Assembly (NCBI GenBank): GCA_019241645.1
Contig: JAFAWQ010000039.1
Location: 62,001 to 126,000 of the forward strand
DNA length: 64,000 nt
Source of the DNA: Alphaproteobacteria bacterium
Lineage (GTDB): Bacteria > Pseudomonadota > Alphaproteobacteria > Micropepsales > Micropepsaceae
Reading direction: 5' to 3'
Position numbers and translations under genes: made by a program. A model generated the notes under the pieces. That model was not told where the DNA came from and did not search any database. It was given only the letters and a program-made list of their open reading frames with translations. Below are positions 42,055 through 51,107 of the stretch, in pieces (position 1 is the first letter of the stretch; every line of letters begins with the position of its first letter).

Positions 42055-42092
42055 TGTATCGCAGAAAAATCGCAGAAATATCGCGAAACATG
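42055..42092. repeat. Short tandem motif upstream of the 171-aa gene
   Basis: ATCGCAGAAAA, ATCGCAGAAAT and ATCGCGAAACA follow each other in 34 bp, and TTCTGCCGAAA comes shortly after in partly inverted form. It lies between divergent genes and could be an operator. Confidence 0.4.
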
Positions 42093-42111
42093 TTGAATTC
42101 TGCCGAAATAT

Positions 42112-42627
42112 GTGCGACGCAAGGATGCGATTTGGAGGGGGCAGGGGTTGGGTCAACCGGCAGGACGAAAGGATCATTCCGCTTTTCTTGCCGAGCTTGC
42201 AGCCGCTCTGCAGGAATCCCAGGCCCGGCCGGGCGTGTCGGCGGAAGAGCGCGGACGGCACGCGCGCTGGCTGGAGCATGCGCAGGCGCTGAGCGAACTC
42301 TTTGGCGCCGATGCGACGGGGAGCGCCGGCGCGACGACTCCCGAACACGCTTTGCCGCCGGCGCTGCTGAAGGAGTTGAGCCCGCGCAAGCGCGATCAGT
42401 TGGAGCAGCAAATCGTGGCCGTGCTTGCCGCCTCCGACGGCAGCGCCGACCTCGATCATATCCTCATCGGATTGTATCGCGGCTATGGAGTGATCGCGAA
42501 ACGCCGCGTCATCCAGAACAAGCTGTGGCGGCTGGTGCGCACCGGCAGAATTCGCAAAGCCAAGAACACCCGCAACGTCTTCGCCCTCAACGCGCCGAAA
42601 GAGCGCCGCAGCAAACGCAAGCGATAA
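42112..42627 (+). CDS. Hypothetical protein with possible C-terminal winged helix
   Basis: A 171-aa protein starting at GTG. The N-terminal half is helical and Ala-rich. The C-terminal part (QIVAVLAASDGSADLDHILIGLYRGYGVIAKRRVIQNKLWRLVRTGRIRKAKNTRNVFAL) has the spacing of a winged-helix domain with a basic recognition region and wing. The end is very basic (KERRSKRKR). It is divergent from the PBP gene, with a repeated motif in the 253-bp upstream region. A DNA-binding role is inferred. Confidence 0.65.
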   Translation: MRRKDAIWRGQGLGQPAGRKDHSAFLAELAAALQESQARPGVSAEERGRHARWLEHAQALSELFGADATGSAGATTPEHALPPALLKELSPRKRDQLEQQIVAVLAASDGSADLDHILIGLYRGYGVIAKRRVIQNKLWRLVRTGRIRKAKNTRNVFALNAPKERRSKRKR

Positions 42628-42673
42628 GCGTCAAAAAAGGAATTCAGCCCTGTACACCTTCATCCATCTGAAT

Positions 42674-42874
42674 ATGCCGGAAATGCAGGGCGGATTGCTG
42701 GCCATTGTTGTTCTGGCGGGCGGTGCGCTCTGTTCCCTCGTGATCCTTGCCTTCCTGGCCGCGGTGTACCGGGTTGCGTTGCAACGCATGCGCAAGCCCC
42801 GGCGAGCGGCACCTCCACGCCCCCTCAGGATGCCTGCTGCGAAACCGCAAATCCCCTTGCGGCGCGCTGCCTGA
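42674..42874 (+). CDS. Small one-span membrane protein (uncertain)
   Basis: A 66-aa ORF with one membrane span (GLLAIVVLAGGALCSLVILAFLAAVY). A basic Pro/Arg tail follows (RMRKPRRAAPPRPLRM). It lies 46 bp after the 171-aa gene and 52 bp before the antiporter gene on the same strand. Without it the gap would be about 300 bp. The ribosome-binding site is poor, so I keep low confidence. Confidence 0.4.
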   Translation: MPEMQGGLLAIVVLAGGALCSLVILAFLAAVYRVALQRMRKPRRAAPPRPLRMPAAKPQIPLRRAA

Positions 42875-42926
42875 GCAGGTGCTATCTCGTTCGCGCAAAC
42901 AATCACGCGGCGCGCGGGGAGTCTGA

Positions 42927-44675
42927 GTGGCTCATGCATCGCCTCTGATTCTGGTGCTGGTAGCGGGCTTCGGCCTGGCGTTCGCGTTGGGCACTTTGGC
43001 CGTGCGCCTGCGGCTGTCGCCGATCGCGGGCTACCTGCTCGCAGGCATCGCCATCGGGCCGTTCACGCCGGGCTTCGTCGCCGACTCGCATTTGACGCTC
43101 GACCTCGCCGAGATCGGCGTCATCCTGCTGATGTTCGGCGTGGGGCTGCAGTTCTCGCCGAAGGAATTGCTGGCCGTGCGGGCCATCGCCCTGCCCGGCG
43201 CGCTGCTTCAGGTACTTCTTTCTACCGCCATCGGTACCGGCGTGGCGTGGATGCTCGGCTGGCCTCCGCTCGGCGGCGGCCTCGTGATCGGCATCGCGCT
43301 CTCCATCAGCAGCACGATCGTCACCATGCGCACCTTGCAGGAGCGCCGCATCGTCGACAGCGAGCGCGGCCACATCCTGGCCGGCTGGCTGGTGGTGCAG
43401 GACATCGTCACTGTCCTTGCACTGGTGCTGCTGCCGGCGCTCGCGCCTCTGTTGAGCACCACGCCGACTATGCAGACGGTCTCATTTGCCGCCGTTCTGT
43501 TGTCGCTTGCTTTCACGCTTGCGAAACTTGCCGCCTTCGGGGCGTTGATGTGGCTCGTGGGACGGCGAATCATTCCCGCAGTTCTGCATTACGTGGCACA
43601 CACCGGCTCGCGCGAACTGTTCCGCCTGGCCGTGCTGTCGCTGGCGCTCGGCGTCGCCTTCGCGGCGTCGGAGATATTCGGCGTCTCGCTCGCGCTCGGC
43701 GCCTTCATCGCCGGCATGATCCTGAGCGAATCGCCGCTCAGCCAGCAGGCCGCCGCGGAATCCCTGCCGCTGCGCGACGCGTTTGCCGTGCTGTTTTTTG
43801 TCTCGGTCGGGATGCTGTTCGATCCCTCCACGCTTGTGCATGCGCCGTTTACGCTGATCGCCACTGTTCTGGCCGTTCTGCTGGCGATTTCCGTCAGCGT
43901 CTTCCTGCTGATCCGGGTGCTCGGAGGATCGGCGGGCACAGCGCTCTTCGCGGCGGCGGCCCTGGCGCAGATCGGCGAATTCTCCTTCATCCTCATGGAT
44001 CTCGGCCTGGGTTTGAAGCTGGTGCCGCCGGACGCGCGCAACGTGGTGCTGGGCACCTCCATCGTCACAATCCTTCTCAATCCGGCGTTGCTTGCGGGTG
44101 TGGGATATCTGCTGCGCCGGAATGAACCCGCGCCTTCTGCAAGAGATGCGCGCGCCGAAGCGCTGATGCCGACCGCTCTCAGGGATCATGCCGTGGTGGT
44201 GGGTTACGGCCGCGTCGGCAGCCTTGTCGCCGATGAACTGGCGAAGTCTGGCATGCCGGTGCTGGTCATCGAGGAAATTCGCGATGTGGTGAAGCTGCGC
44301 GGCGATGTGTCAATGGAATTCCTGGCAGGCAATGCCGCCGATGAGCGCGTGCTGGGCGCGGCGGGGCTGAAAGATGCCCGGCTGCTTTTCGTGGCGATTC
44401 CGCAAGCGTTCGACGCAGGCCAGATCGTCGAACAGGCGCGCGCCATCAATCCCGGTTTGCGAATTGTTGCACGCGCGCATTTCGACGCGGAAACCGAGCA
44501 CCTGATGCAGCACGGCGCCGATGCCGTCATCATGGGCGAACGCGAAATCGCCCGCGCCATGCTGGATTTCGCTCTATTGCATGGTCAGAAAGAGTTCGCC
44601 GGCCGGGCATTTACGCCGACCGCACCGATGCGCCGGCCGCACGGGCAACCTTCAGGCACTGCTGATCAAAACTGA
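42927..44675 (+). CDS. ybaL: Monovalent cation:proton antiporter-2 family (KefB/YbaL type)
   Basis: A 582-aa protein starting at GTG. Twelve or so membrane spans form a CPA2 exchanger domain (LSPIAGYLLAGIAIGPFTPG; ISSTIVTMRTLQER; FAASEIFGVSLALGAFIAGMILSESPLSQQAAAESLPLRDAFAVLFF). A C-terminal TrkA-N/RCK domain follows with VVVGYGRVGSLVADEL. It exchanges K+ or Na+ for H+, likely gated by NAD(H). Its last 65 bp overlap the convergent vapC gene. Confidence 0.93.
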   Translation: MAHASPLILVLVAGFGLAFALGTLAVRLRLSPIAGYLLAGIAIGPFTPGFVADSHLTLDLAEIGVILLMFGVGLQFSPKELLAVRAIALPGALLQVLLSTAIGTGVAWMLGWPPLGGGLVIGIALSISSTIVTMRTLQERRIVDSERGHILAGWLVVQDIVTVLALVLLPALAPLLSTTPTMQTVSFAAVLLSLAFTLAKLAAFGALMWLVGRRIIPAVLHYVAHTGSRELFRLAVLSLALGVAFAASEIFGVSLALGAFIAGMILSESPLSQQAAAESLPLRDAFAVLFFVSVGMLFDPSTLVHAPFTLIATVLAVLLAISVSVFLLIRVLGGSAGTALFAAAALAQIGEFSFILMDLGLGLKLVPPDARNVVLGTSIVTILLNPALLAGVGYLLRRNEPAPSARDARAEALMPTALRDHAVVVGYGRVGSLVADELAKSGMPVLVIEEIRDVVKLRGDVSMEFLAGNAADERVLGAAGLKDARLLFVAIPQAFDAGQIVEQARAINPGLRIVARAHFDAETEHLMQHGADAVIMGEREIARAMLDFALLHGQKEFAGRAFTPTAPMRRPHGQPSGTADQN

Positions 44676-44997
44676 CAAATGCTTCGCAATCCTTCGCGGC
44701 AGTCAGATGCAACGCGTCGGCGAAGTCCATACCGGCGTCCACCAACCGTAGGGCTTCCGCCGCAAGGAACGGATTCTCTGGTCGGACTTGCGGCAATCCA
44801 ATGAACGCCGCGAACGCTTCGGCCACCTGCTTTGGCGAAAAGCCGTAGACACTTCTTAGAACCCACTCTGCCTCGAGAAGAACGGTGGTGGTAATGAACA
44901 CCTCGTTGTTTTCGATCAAACGCCGCGCCTTGCCTTTCTGCGCGGGATCATCCTGCACCAAATACCTGATGAGTATATTAGTATCGATTGCGAGCAT
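44611..44997 (-). CDS. VapC-type PIN-domain toxin
   Basis: A 128-aa PIN ribonuclease. Acidic metal-binding residues are in MLAIDTNILIRYLVQDD, LEAEWVL, DAGMDFADALHL and VSFDQ. VapC toxins cut tRNA or rRNA. It overlaps its antitoxin by 20 bp upstream and the antiporter 3' end by 65 bp downstream, both in coding sense on opposite strands. The last residues GASVRSA therefore share DNA with the antiporter C-terminus. Confidence 0.92.
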   Translation of the reverse strand: MLAIDTNILIRYLVQDDPAQKGKARRLIENNEVFITTTVLLEAEWVLRSVYGFSPKQVAEAFAAFIGLPQVRPENPFLAAEALRLVDAGMDFADALHLTAAKDCEAFVSFDQQCLKVARAAGASVRSA

Positions 44998-45259
44998 GGC
45001 GGCGCTTCACCTCTTCCGCGATGCCGGCGTTCATCTCCTCAATGGTTATTGGGGGTCCCTCGTACCGGAGGCAGCCACAAACGTCTTCCGGCCGGGTGCG
45101 TGGAAAAGGCGATGTGGATTTCAACAGCACGCCATCAGGCGTTTCTTCCACAACCAGCCGCGTTCCCGGCTCCCACCGCCGCCGGTCGCGAACGGCTTTG
45201 GGCAGGATCACTTGCCCCTTGGTCGATACAATTGTCGTTTCCGGTGCGCCTCTGGCCAT
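44978..45259 (-). CDS. AbrB/MazE-fold antitoxin (VapB)
   Basis: A 93-aa protein. The N-terminal swapped-hairpin AbrB domain reads TTIVSTKGQVILPKAVRDRRRWEPGTRLVVEET and binds operator DNA. The C-terminal part (ITIEEMNAGIAEEVKRRHA) would wrap the toxin. It is first in the operon and overlaps vapC. Confidence 0.9.
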   Translation of the reverse strand: MARGAPETTIVSTKGQVILPKAVRDRRRWEPGTRLVVEETPDGVLLKSTSPFPRTRPEDVCGCLRYEGPPITIEEMNAGIAEEVKRRHARNRY

Positions 45260-45321
45260 TCGTCTGCTCTAGGTAAGACGAAAGTAAGATAGCAACATCC
45301 TACGGCATTTGCAAGCTGCCG

Positions 45322-46137
45322 TTAAACCGGCACGCCGAGCGTGCAGGTCGCCGTGTAGCCATCCTTGATGCTGCCCTCGAACTTAGGCGTCATGGCGCGA
45401 AGCTGGCGCTTCGTGTCATCGCGAAACACCGAGTCCGTTTCGATCGAAATGTTGGCGAAGCTTGTACGGCTCGCTCTATATCCCGGGGCATTGTCGTAGA
45501 CGTCCTGGCAGACATCGCCCGGCAGCGCGAGCTGCGTGGTGAGCACGGCATTGTGCCCGTTGGTTGCCTGCTCAAGGCTCTCGAAAATCTCGAGATGCAT
45601 GTGCGGATAGCGGCCCGGATAGCAGGCGGGGAAAATCGTCTTGAAGGTCAGGTTGCCGTTCTCGTCCGCCACCTGCACGCCGCGCAGATAACTTTCCTTC
45701 GGCACCGTGTAGAGCGAATAGCCCGCATCCCGGTCGCATTGCCAGATGTACACCGCATAGCCCGGCAAAATCGCGCATCCGCCATGCGTATTCACGACCT
45801 GCATCGTCAGCTTGACGGGAACGCCCTTCGCCTTGGCCACAGAACCGATGAAGCTCGAGCGGATATCGCGGCGCACCACGCCGGCTTCGGTGAGGACATC
45901 GCTGGTCGGGCCCTGCGACTGGTTGGTGCCGTCGGCCGGGTACGGGCCGGCTGTCTCCGGCGCATCGGCTACGCAGTGGTCGCCGGCGGCAGCCGCAACA
46001 GGCGTCAGCAACTTGCCGATCCCGCCAAGCGCCGCGAACCCTGCCGCCGCGCCGAACAGCTTCAACGCGCGCCTGCGCTCCAGCATTCGTGCAAAAATCG
46101 CCAGATCCTGCTTCAGACCGCCGTCTTCATGGTGCAT
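45322..46137 (-). CDS. Tat-exported intradiol ring-cleavage dioxygenase-like protein
   Basis: A 271-aa protein whose N-terminus has a twin-arginine type signal (ERRRALKLFGAAAGFAALG). The intradiol fold core follows. Iron ligands are suggested by Tyr in GYAVYIWQCDRDAGYSLY and by Tyr/His in ACYPGRYPHMHLEIF, the Y-Y-H-H arrangement of protocatechuate 3,4-dioxygenases. Exported members are known with unclear substrates. No aromatic pathway genes lie nearby. The start could also be residue 18. Confidence 0.85.
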   Translation of the reverse strand: MHHEDGGLKQDLAIFARMLERRRALKLFGAAAGFAALGGIGKLLTPVAAAAGDHCVADAPETAGPYPADGTNQSQGPTSDVLTEAGVVRRDIRSSFIGSVAKAKGVPVKLTMQVVNTHGGCAILPGYAVYIWQCDRDAGYSLYTVPKESYLRGVQVADENGNLTFKTIFPACYPGRYPHMHLEIFESLEQATNGHNAVLTTQLALPGDVCQDVYDNAPGYRASRTSFANISIETDSVFRDDTKRQLRAMTPKFEGSIKDGYTATCTLGVPV

Positions 46138-46225
46138 GGCTGCATTCCCCTTGATCCCCGGACATCGTTCCGGCCTGACGCCGCCTTGTCAATGCAAGTG
46201 GCCGACATCGCCGCCAGAGCGCCGC

Positions 46226-47335
46226 CTATCGCGTCTTTTCCCAGTGCGCGTAGAAATTTTCGTATCGTTCCACCACCCGACGCAGCGCCTCTTTGCGCAC
46301 ATCGCCATCCAACAATAGTGGCACCAGTTCGTGCCGGCGGTCGATCATCGCCTGGCAAGCGTCGAGATTCGCTTCGCACCATGCAATCTTTTCGGGCACG
46401 TCCGAGAAATCCACTGCCACCGGCACGTAGTGCTCCCAGGGGTGGAAGTGCCCATCAAAGAACACCTGCCAGGAATAGGGCTCGCGCAGGATCACGCTGT
46501 TGGTGCCGAGCAACCAGGCGAAATTGGTGGCGACATCGGTGCCCTGAATTGCAATCTGGTAGCGGTGGTGCAGCTGCTCTTCCGGCGCCATGAAAGCGCC
46601 CGCGTAACGCGCGACGTCTGGTGCCTGCAAGGCGTCCAGACCGCGTTTTGGCCGGGTGAGTCCCACGTCAAAACCTTGCTGGCGGAAATAGCGCATGACG
46701 AAGGCGTAGCGCGGCACGGTTTTCAGATGCGAAAGCAACTTGGCGTTATCCGTCCTGCCATCGAGAAATGCCTTCAGAGGTCCCTGTATGTTTGCCGGCG
46801 CTGCTCCAAGCCTGCTGAAGCCCCGCAGCGATCCGCGCCAAACGAGACCGGGTTTTTTGTCGCGCAGTCTCGGTTCTGCCGGATCGGGCGCGGAACACAG
46901 AGCACCTTTCGCCAAATCGTGGACTCGGTTGTGCGGCCAGAGGATGGAATTCTTCGCGCCACTCTGCCGGTTGTACTGAAACGTTGGAAATGCATTGCTG
47001 CTGTGGACCGCATCGTTCATGTCCATCAATACGGGTGAGGCCAGCTTGGATTGATAGAGACCGGTCAGGAGATCGGCTTTCCGGTTCGCCTTCATCTTCC
47101 TGCCGGGTAGCGCCTCCTGTGGCAGAGACACTTGCCATCTTCCATGGCGATCCATCGCGAGACCCACACCGCGATCTTCCGGCACGAACGATCCGGTTCC
47201 CGGATCGTGAAAGGCGAGCGACGGTCTGGTTTCGGCCCCGGTGCGCGCCAATTCAGCAAGGCCAACCTTCGGCTCGGCGGAGCAGCTTCCAAACTGGAAG
47301 GCCACCTGCGTTTCAATGAATTGCTCGCGATCCAT
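46226..47335 (-). CDS. Glycosyltransferase family 90 (CAP10-like, LPS modification)
   Basis: A 369-aa protein. The GT90 patterns are LVWRGSLRGFSRLG, RYAFVMRYFRQQGFDVGLT, the central QIAIQGTDVATNFAWLLGTNSVILREPYSWQVFFDGHFHPWEHYVPV and DVPEKIAWCEAN. The family transfers xylose or glucose-like sugars, and bacterial members decorate LPS or capsule. No membrane span is seen. It fits with the Kdo-hydroxylase-like gene at the window end as envelope modification, but they are 16 kb apart. Confidence 0.88.
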   Translation of the reverse strand: MDREQFIETQVAFQFGSCSAEPKVGLAELARTGAETRPSLAFHDPGTGSFVPEDRGVGLAMDRHGRWQVSLPQEALPGRKMKANRKADLLTGLYQSKLASPVLMDMNDAVHSSNAFPTFQYNRQSGAKNSILWPHNRVHDLAKGALCSAPDPAEPRLRDKKPGLVWRGSLRGFSRLGAAPANIQGPLKAFLDGRTDNAKLLSHLKTVPRYAFVMRYFRQQGFDVGLTRPKRGLDALQAPDVARYAGAFMAPEEQLHHRYQIAIQGTDVATNFAWLLGTNSVILREPYSWQVFFDGHFHPWEHYVPVAVDFSDVPEKIAWCEANLDACQAMIDRRHELVPLLLDGDVRKEALRRVVERYENFYAHWEKTR

Positions 47336-47430
47336 GCGCCGTTGCTCGAATGGGAGGCCGAGGCGTAGGCATGCCTCCGCGCAGGGTCAAGCGCATGCGT
47401 TGGAGCACATGGGGTCTTGGAATCGATCGG

Positions 47431-49158
47431 TCAGGCGGCGCCTTTGAGCGAGACAGCGGGAGGAGACGCGGCTTCCTCTGCGCGGCCGTGCGCATCCGCC
47501 GCCGCATGGGGCAGCGTGATGCACACAACAGTGCCCCGGCCCGGTTTCGATTCGATCGATAGCCTGCCGCCATGCGCGGCGGTTAGTGCCTTTATCAGCG
47601 CGAGGCCAAGGCCGGTGCCCTCCTGACGCTTCACCTGCATGCCATCGGCCTGTTCGAAGGGACGCCCCAGCCGCTGCAAATCCTCTTCCGAAATACCGAC
47701 ACCCGTATCGCGCACCGCAAGCTGAACCACGCGGCCATCGCGCGCCGCGGAAACTTTCACCTCGCCTCCACGCGGGGTGAACTTCACGGCATTGGTCAGC
47801 AGGTTGATAAGAATCTGCTTTATCGCGCGCTCGTCGGCGAAGATGTTGGCGCAATCCTCGGCGATGGCCGCCCTCAGCACGAGCCCTTTCCGGTCCGCCT
47901 GCAGCTTGACGAAACGCATGGCCTGCGTCGCCACCTTGTTCAAATCGAACAGATCTTCCGAGACCTGGAATTTCCCGGCCTCGATCTTCGACATGTCGAG
48001 CACGCCGTTGATCAACTCCAGCAGATGCTCGCCGGATTCGTGGATCAGGCCCGCATATTCGCGGTACTTCGGCCCGCCCAGCGGACCGAACATTTCGTGC
48101 GTCATCACTTCGGAGAAGCCGATGATGGCATTCAGCGGCGTGCGCAGTTCGTGGCTCATGTTGGCGAGGAAGCCCGACTTCGCGCGATTGGCCTGGTCCG
48201 CCGCGTCCCGCGCCTGGATCAGCGCGTGCTCCTGCGCCTTGCGCTCCGAAATATCGCGCGTGACGGCGACGATCTCGGATTGCTGACCGATGCCGCGCCC
48301 TGCCGGGCGGCAACGGATTTCCGTCCAGACGAAACCTCCATCCGCGCATTTCAAGCGGACTTCCGCTTCGGCGTCCTGACCGAAATAGCTGGCGCGCACG
48401 AAGGCATAGTGCATCGGCTTCACATCGTCGCCATGCACCAGCATGGCCGGCGCCTCGCCGACCAGCGATTCCGGGTCGCGGCCAAGCAGCGACCGCGCCG
48501 CCGGGCTGGCGTAGCGGATGCGGCCGTCCGAGCCGTGCAAGGTGATGAGATCCATCGCGTTGTTGGCGAGGAAGCGATACATCGTCGTGCCCGCCGCGGC
48601 GGCTTCATCGGCGCGGCGTTGCCGGTCTTGCGCCGCGGATGCGATCAGCGCGGCCTGGATCACGGCGATGAACGCGGAGCCCACGTAAAATTGCCAGCCG
48701 GCGACGAGCAGGCGGGAAGCAGGAACCAGGTTCAGGTATTCAGTCACCCCGATGCAAAGCACGGCGGCCGCGGCGGCGATGGTTGCGTAAACCACCGGCC
48801 ACTTTCCGCCGGAGAGCGCGGCTTCGGCCGGCACCAGCACCAGCCAGAGCAGCAGCGGCGAGGCCGCGCCGCCGGTGATCAGCACAAGATACGCAATGGT
48901 GGCGGCGAGAAACACCTGCGCCGCTGTTTCGAGCACCGGCAGAGGGGCCCGCAACAGGGCTGCGAGCGCGAGCAGGCCAGGCGACAGGAGCGCGCCGATC
49001 GCGATGGAATCGAGGAGATCAGGGATACCGAAAAGCAGGCCGTAAGCCCCGCCGAGCAGCGCCCCGAGGCCGGCTTTGCTCAGCTGAACGCGGATGAAGC
49101 GACGGCGCAATGCCGCCTTGTTCCGCTTGGCTTTATCCTTACCTGCCGCCAAGCCCAC
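47431..49158 (-). CDS. Membrane PAS sensor histidine kinase (PleC/DivL-like class)
   Basis: A 575-aa protein from a GTG start. Five or six N-terminal membrane spans (about residues 30-175) precede a PAS domain (TMYRFLANNAMDLITLHGSDGRIRYASPAARSLLG; PAC region with VTRDISERKAQ). HisKA follows with the His of FLANMSHELRTPLNAIIGFSE and HATPase with ILINLLTNAVKFTPRGG, DTGVGIS and GTGLGLALIKAL. No receiver domain is attached, so the partner regulator is elsewhere. The HisKA helix resembles the PleC group. Confidence 0.93.
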   Translation of the reverse strand: MGLAAGKDKAKRNKAALRRRFIRVQLSKAGLGALLGGAYGLLFGIPDLLDSIAIGALLSPGLLALAALLRAPLPVLETAAQVFLAATIAYLVLITGGAASPLLLWLVLVPAEAALSGGKWPVVYATIAAAAAVLCIGVTEYLNLVPASRLLVAGWQFYVGSAFIAVIQAALIASAAQDRQRRADEAAAAGTTMYRFLANNAMDLITLHGSDGRIRYASPAARSLLGRDPESLVGEAPAMLVHGDDVKPMHYAFVRASYFGQDAEAEVRLKCADGGFVWTEIRCRPAGRGIGQQSEIVAVTRDISERKAQEHALIQARDAADQANRAKSGFLANMSHELRTPLNAIIGFSEVMTHEMFGPLGGPKYREYAGLIHESGEHLLELINGVLDMSKIEAGKFQVSEDLFDLNKVATQAMRFVKLQADRKGLVLRAAIAEDCANIFADERAIKQILINLLTNAVKFTPRGGEVKVSAARDGRVVQLAVRDTGVGISEEDLQRLGRPFEQADGMQVKRQEGTGLGLALIKALTAAHGGRLSIESKPGRGTVVCITLPHAAADAHGRAEEAASPPAVSLKGAA

Positions 49159-49398
49159 ATCCTTTCCAGCTGTTTGTAGGAGGGGGATGCTGGCCCGGCC
49201 AAACTTAACGAAGTTTGAATCCCGGCGTTCTTTATTGAGAAATCCACAAGGAATGATCGAGTCCCGTTCTGTGCCTGTTTACCTAACAAACCAAGGTAAT
49301 AGGGCGCCCCGCCGTTCGAAATTGCGATAAATTTTATCTTTTCGCCTAAGCCTGGAGCAAACCGGCTGCTATAGCGTTGGCTTCGCGAAAGGCGAGGT

Positions 49399-49611
49399 AT
49401 GATTTTTCGGGCGATTTTCTGGCTGGCGGTGGTGGCTCTCCTCATGCCGCATGGCGGCGGGGCGGGTGCTGCGCCGGATTGCCATCGCGCTTCCTGTTCC
49501 GCCGGCGCACAATTCCTCGACCGCATTAAGGATGCCGGACTTCACAGTCTCGTGCGCGTGCGCGCCGACATAAAAACAGCCGAGCGCGCCCGCAACCACG
49601 CCGCCGGCTAG
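49399..49611 (+). CDS. Small exported protein, DUF5330-like
   Basis: A 70-aa ORF. The N-terminus MIFRAIFWLAVVALLMPHG is a short signal/membrane anchor with the FW-x2-VxxLLxP pattern seen in DUF5330 proteins of Rhizobiales. The mature part has two Cys (DCHRASCSAGAQFLDRI) and a basic helical end. It overlaps the stop of the convergent lipoprotein gene by 4 bp. Family call is tentative. Confidence 0.55.
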   Translation: MIFRAIFWLAVVALLMPHGGGAGAAPDCHRASCSAGAQFLDRIKDAGLHSLVRVRADIKTAERARNHAAG

Positions 49612-49949
49612 TGCTGTCCGGGAATCGGGCTCAACGAATTGCCGGGTAGCGATCCGCCCATCGTCTGATTGCGGCAGGTGGCAAAGCCGCTGCTCCATCC
49701 CGCGCGATAAGCCTGGTCGGACTCATACAACGCATCGTCGCGGTATGGCTGGCCGCGCGGATTGGCGCCCATGGTGCTCGCCGCCGCGCAACCGTCATCG
49801 TAGCCGGCACGATAGTTGGGAGTCTTCTGCATCGCGCGCTCCGCGTCCGATTGAAACAAGCCGCACCCCGCCAGTAACAACGCGGGCAGAAACATCAGAT
49901 TCCGTACCACTATCGCGGCGCGCAAACGGTGGTAGGCCTCTCGCCCCAT
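49608..49949 (-). CDS. Small lipoprotein
   Basis: A 113-aa protein with a lipobox LLAGC (Cys29) after a hydrophobic N-terminus. The mature part has a GYDDGCAAASTMGANPRG block and a matching SGFATCRNQTMGG near the end. The pattern NYRAGYDDGC ... YRAGWSSGF looks like two copies of an RAG-x5 unit. The start could also be ATG 49895 (residue 19), leaving a shorter signal. Anchored in a membrane, function unknown. Confidence 0.6.
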   Translation of the reverse strand: MGREAYHRLRAAIVVRNLMFLPALLLAGCGLFQSDAERAMQKTPNYRAGYDDGCAAASTMGANPRGQPYRDDALYESDQAYRAGWSSGFATCRNQTMGGSLPGNSLSPIPGQH

Positions 49950-49970
49950 GATAGTTTCGGCAGTTCCGAT

Positions 49971-51029
49971 CTAGCGCGAAAGATTCAATGGCAGAAAGTA
50001 ATCCACCCGGTCCGCGGTGGGCGAATTCGCTCCCGTCGCGGTACGGTGCCGAACACCGTGCCCCGGATGATGGCGGGCCAATTTTTGCGCCGGGACATGG
50101 ATGCCCGGGCCGAATGACACCGCCATGCCTCCCCCCGGACATTTGGCAGGTTTGTGCGGGCAGTAGATGAAGTCGCCCGCATCGGATTGAACGGCAATGA
50201 ACCCGGCGGCATTGATCCCTTGAAGATAGGTATACAGCAGCGCGCCCGGAACATCGAGCGGATAGAAAGTGCTCGTTTTCGTATCGTAAGAAAATCCATG
50301 CACGATGTAATCCGGAGCGCCTGTATCCCAATAGCCGACGGCGATGCCCGACTTGTTGATTTTGTAAAGATAGGTGTTGGAGGCTGTGTCATCGGGATAG
50401 TCAACAAGCGTTGAGACGCCGTGCTGCAGCACAAATCCGCTATCGTGGTCCGTGCCCGGACTATAACCGACAATAGTACCGTGACTGTTGATGCCACGCG
50501 CTCGAGGTGATGGCATGTCGGATCGTAGATCCTTTTTGTACTTGGTCTTCTGTCCAACGAAGCTGTGATTGTGACGGTCAAGGTCGTAGTAGCTGCCGAC
50601 AAATCTCGCTTTTGAGCTGATCTGGCCAACGAGTCCTGAAAGCGGCGTGCCATGTTTGCTGAGCGTCACGAATGTCCCGTCGGGCTTGCGGACGAACTCG
50701 CATTGCCCTGCGGGCGGACAGATATCCCCATTCAGATAATATCCAGTGATCCAGCCGTCGTTGTTGATGCCAATGGCCTTGGCAAAGCCCTGATAATTCT
50801 CGCCATCGAACGATGTATATTGTCCGTCCAGTGTGCCGAAGAACGCATGATAGAAGCCATTGTCGGCAACGTAGAAGCCTGCAATCTCGTTCTTGTCATT
50901 GATGTCGTAAGCCGTGGTGCCCGAACTATCCGGAAAGGGGACGACCGGAATCAGCGTCCCCGCCGCCGCCGGCCCTGCGCACCCGATGAAAGCAATCATC
51001 GAGATCAACTGCCGGGCAAAATTGCGCAT
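49971..51029 (-). CDS. Secreted HAF-like repeat protein
   Basis: Start at ATG 51029 (MRNFARQLISMIAFIGCAGPAAAG) with a GAGGGG site. A signal peptide is followed by HAF-type repeats: YDINDKNEIAGFYVADNGFYHAFFGTLDG, IGINNDGWITGYYLNGD, GINSHGTIVGYSPGTDHDSGFVL, INKSGIAVGYWDTGAPDYIVHGFSYD. It parallels the HAF protein at 5188. The last about 45 residues are not repeat-like. It starts a run of secreted repeat proteins on the minus strand. Role unknown. Confidence 0.75.
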   Translation of the reverse strand: MRNFARQLISMIAFIGCAGPAAAGTLIPVVPFPDSSGTTAYDINDKNEIAGFYVADNGFYHAFFGTLDGQYTSFDGENYQGFAKAIGINNDGWITGYYLNGDICPPAGQCEFVRKPDGTFVTLSKHGTPLSGLVGQISSKARFVGSYYDLDRHNHSFVGQKTKYKKDLRSDMPSPRARGINSHGTIVGYSPGTDHDSGFVLQHGVSTLVDYPDDTASNTYLYKINKSGIAVGYWDTGAPDYIVHGFSYDTKTSTFYPLDVPGALLYTYLQGINAAGFIAVQSDAGDFIYCPHKPAKCPGGGMAVSFGPGIHVPAQKLARHHPGHGVRHRTATGANSPTADRVDYFLPLNLSR

Positions 51030-51107
51030 GCCCCCTCCCCGTGAGTACCACGCTAAGTTGTAGCACGCCGCGATGTCAGCGGCCAGCGGGTATCGCAAGT
51101 TCGGCGG

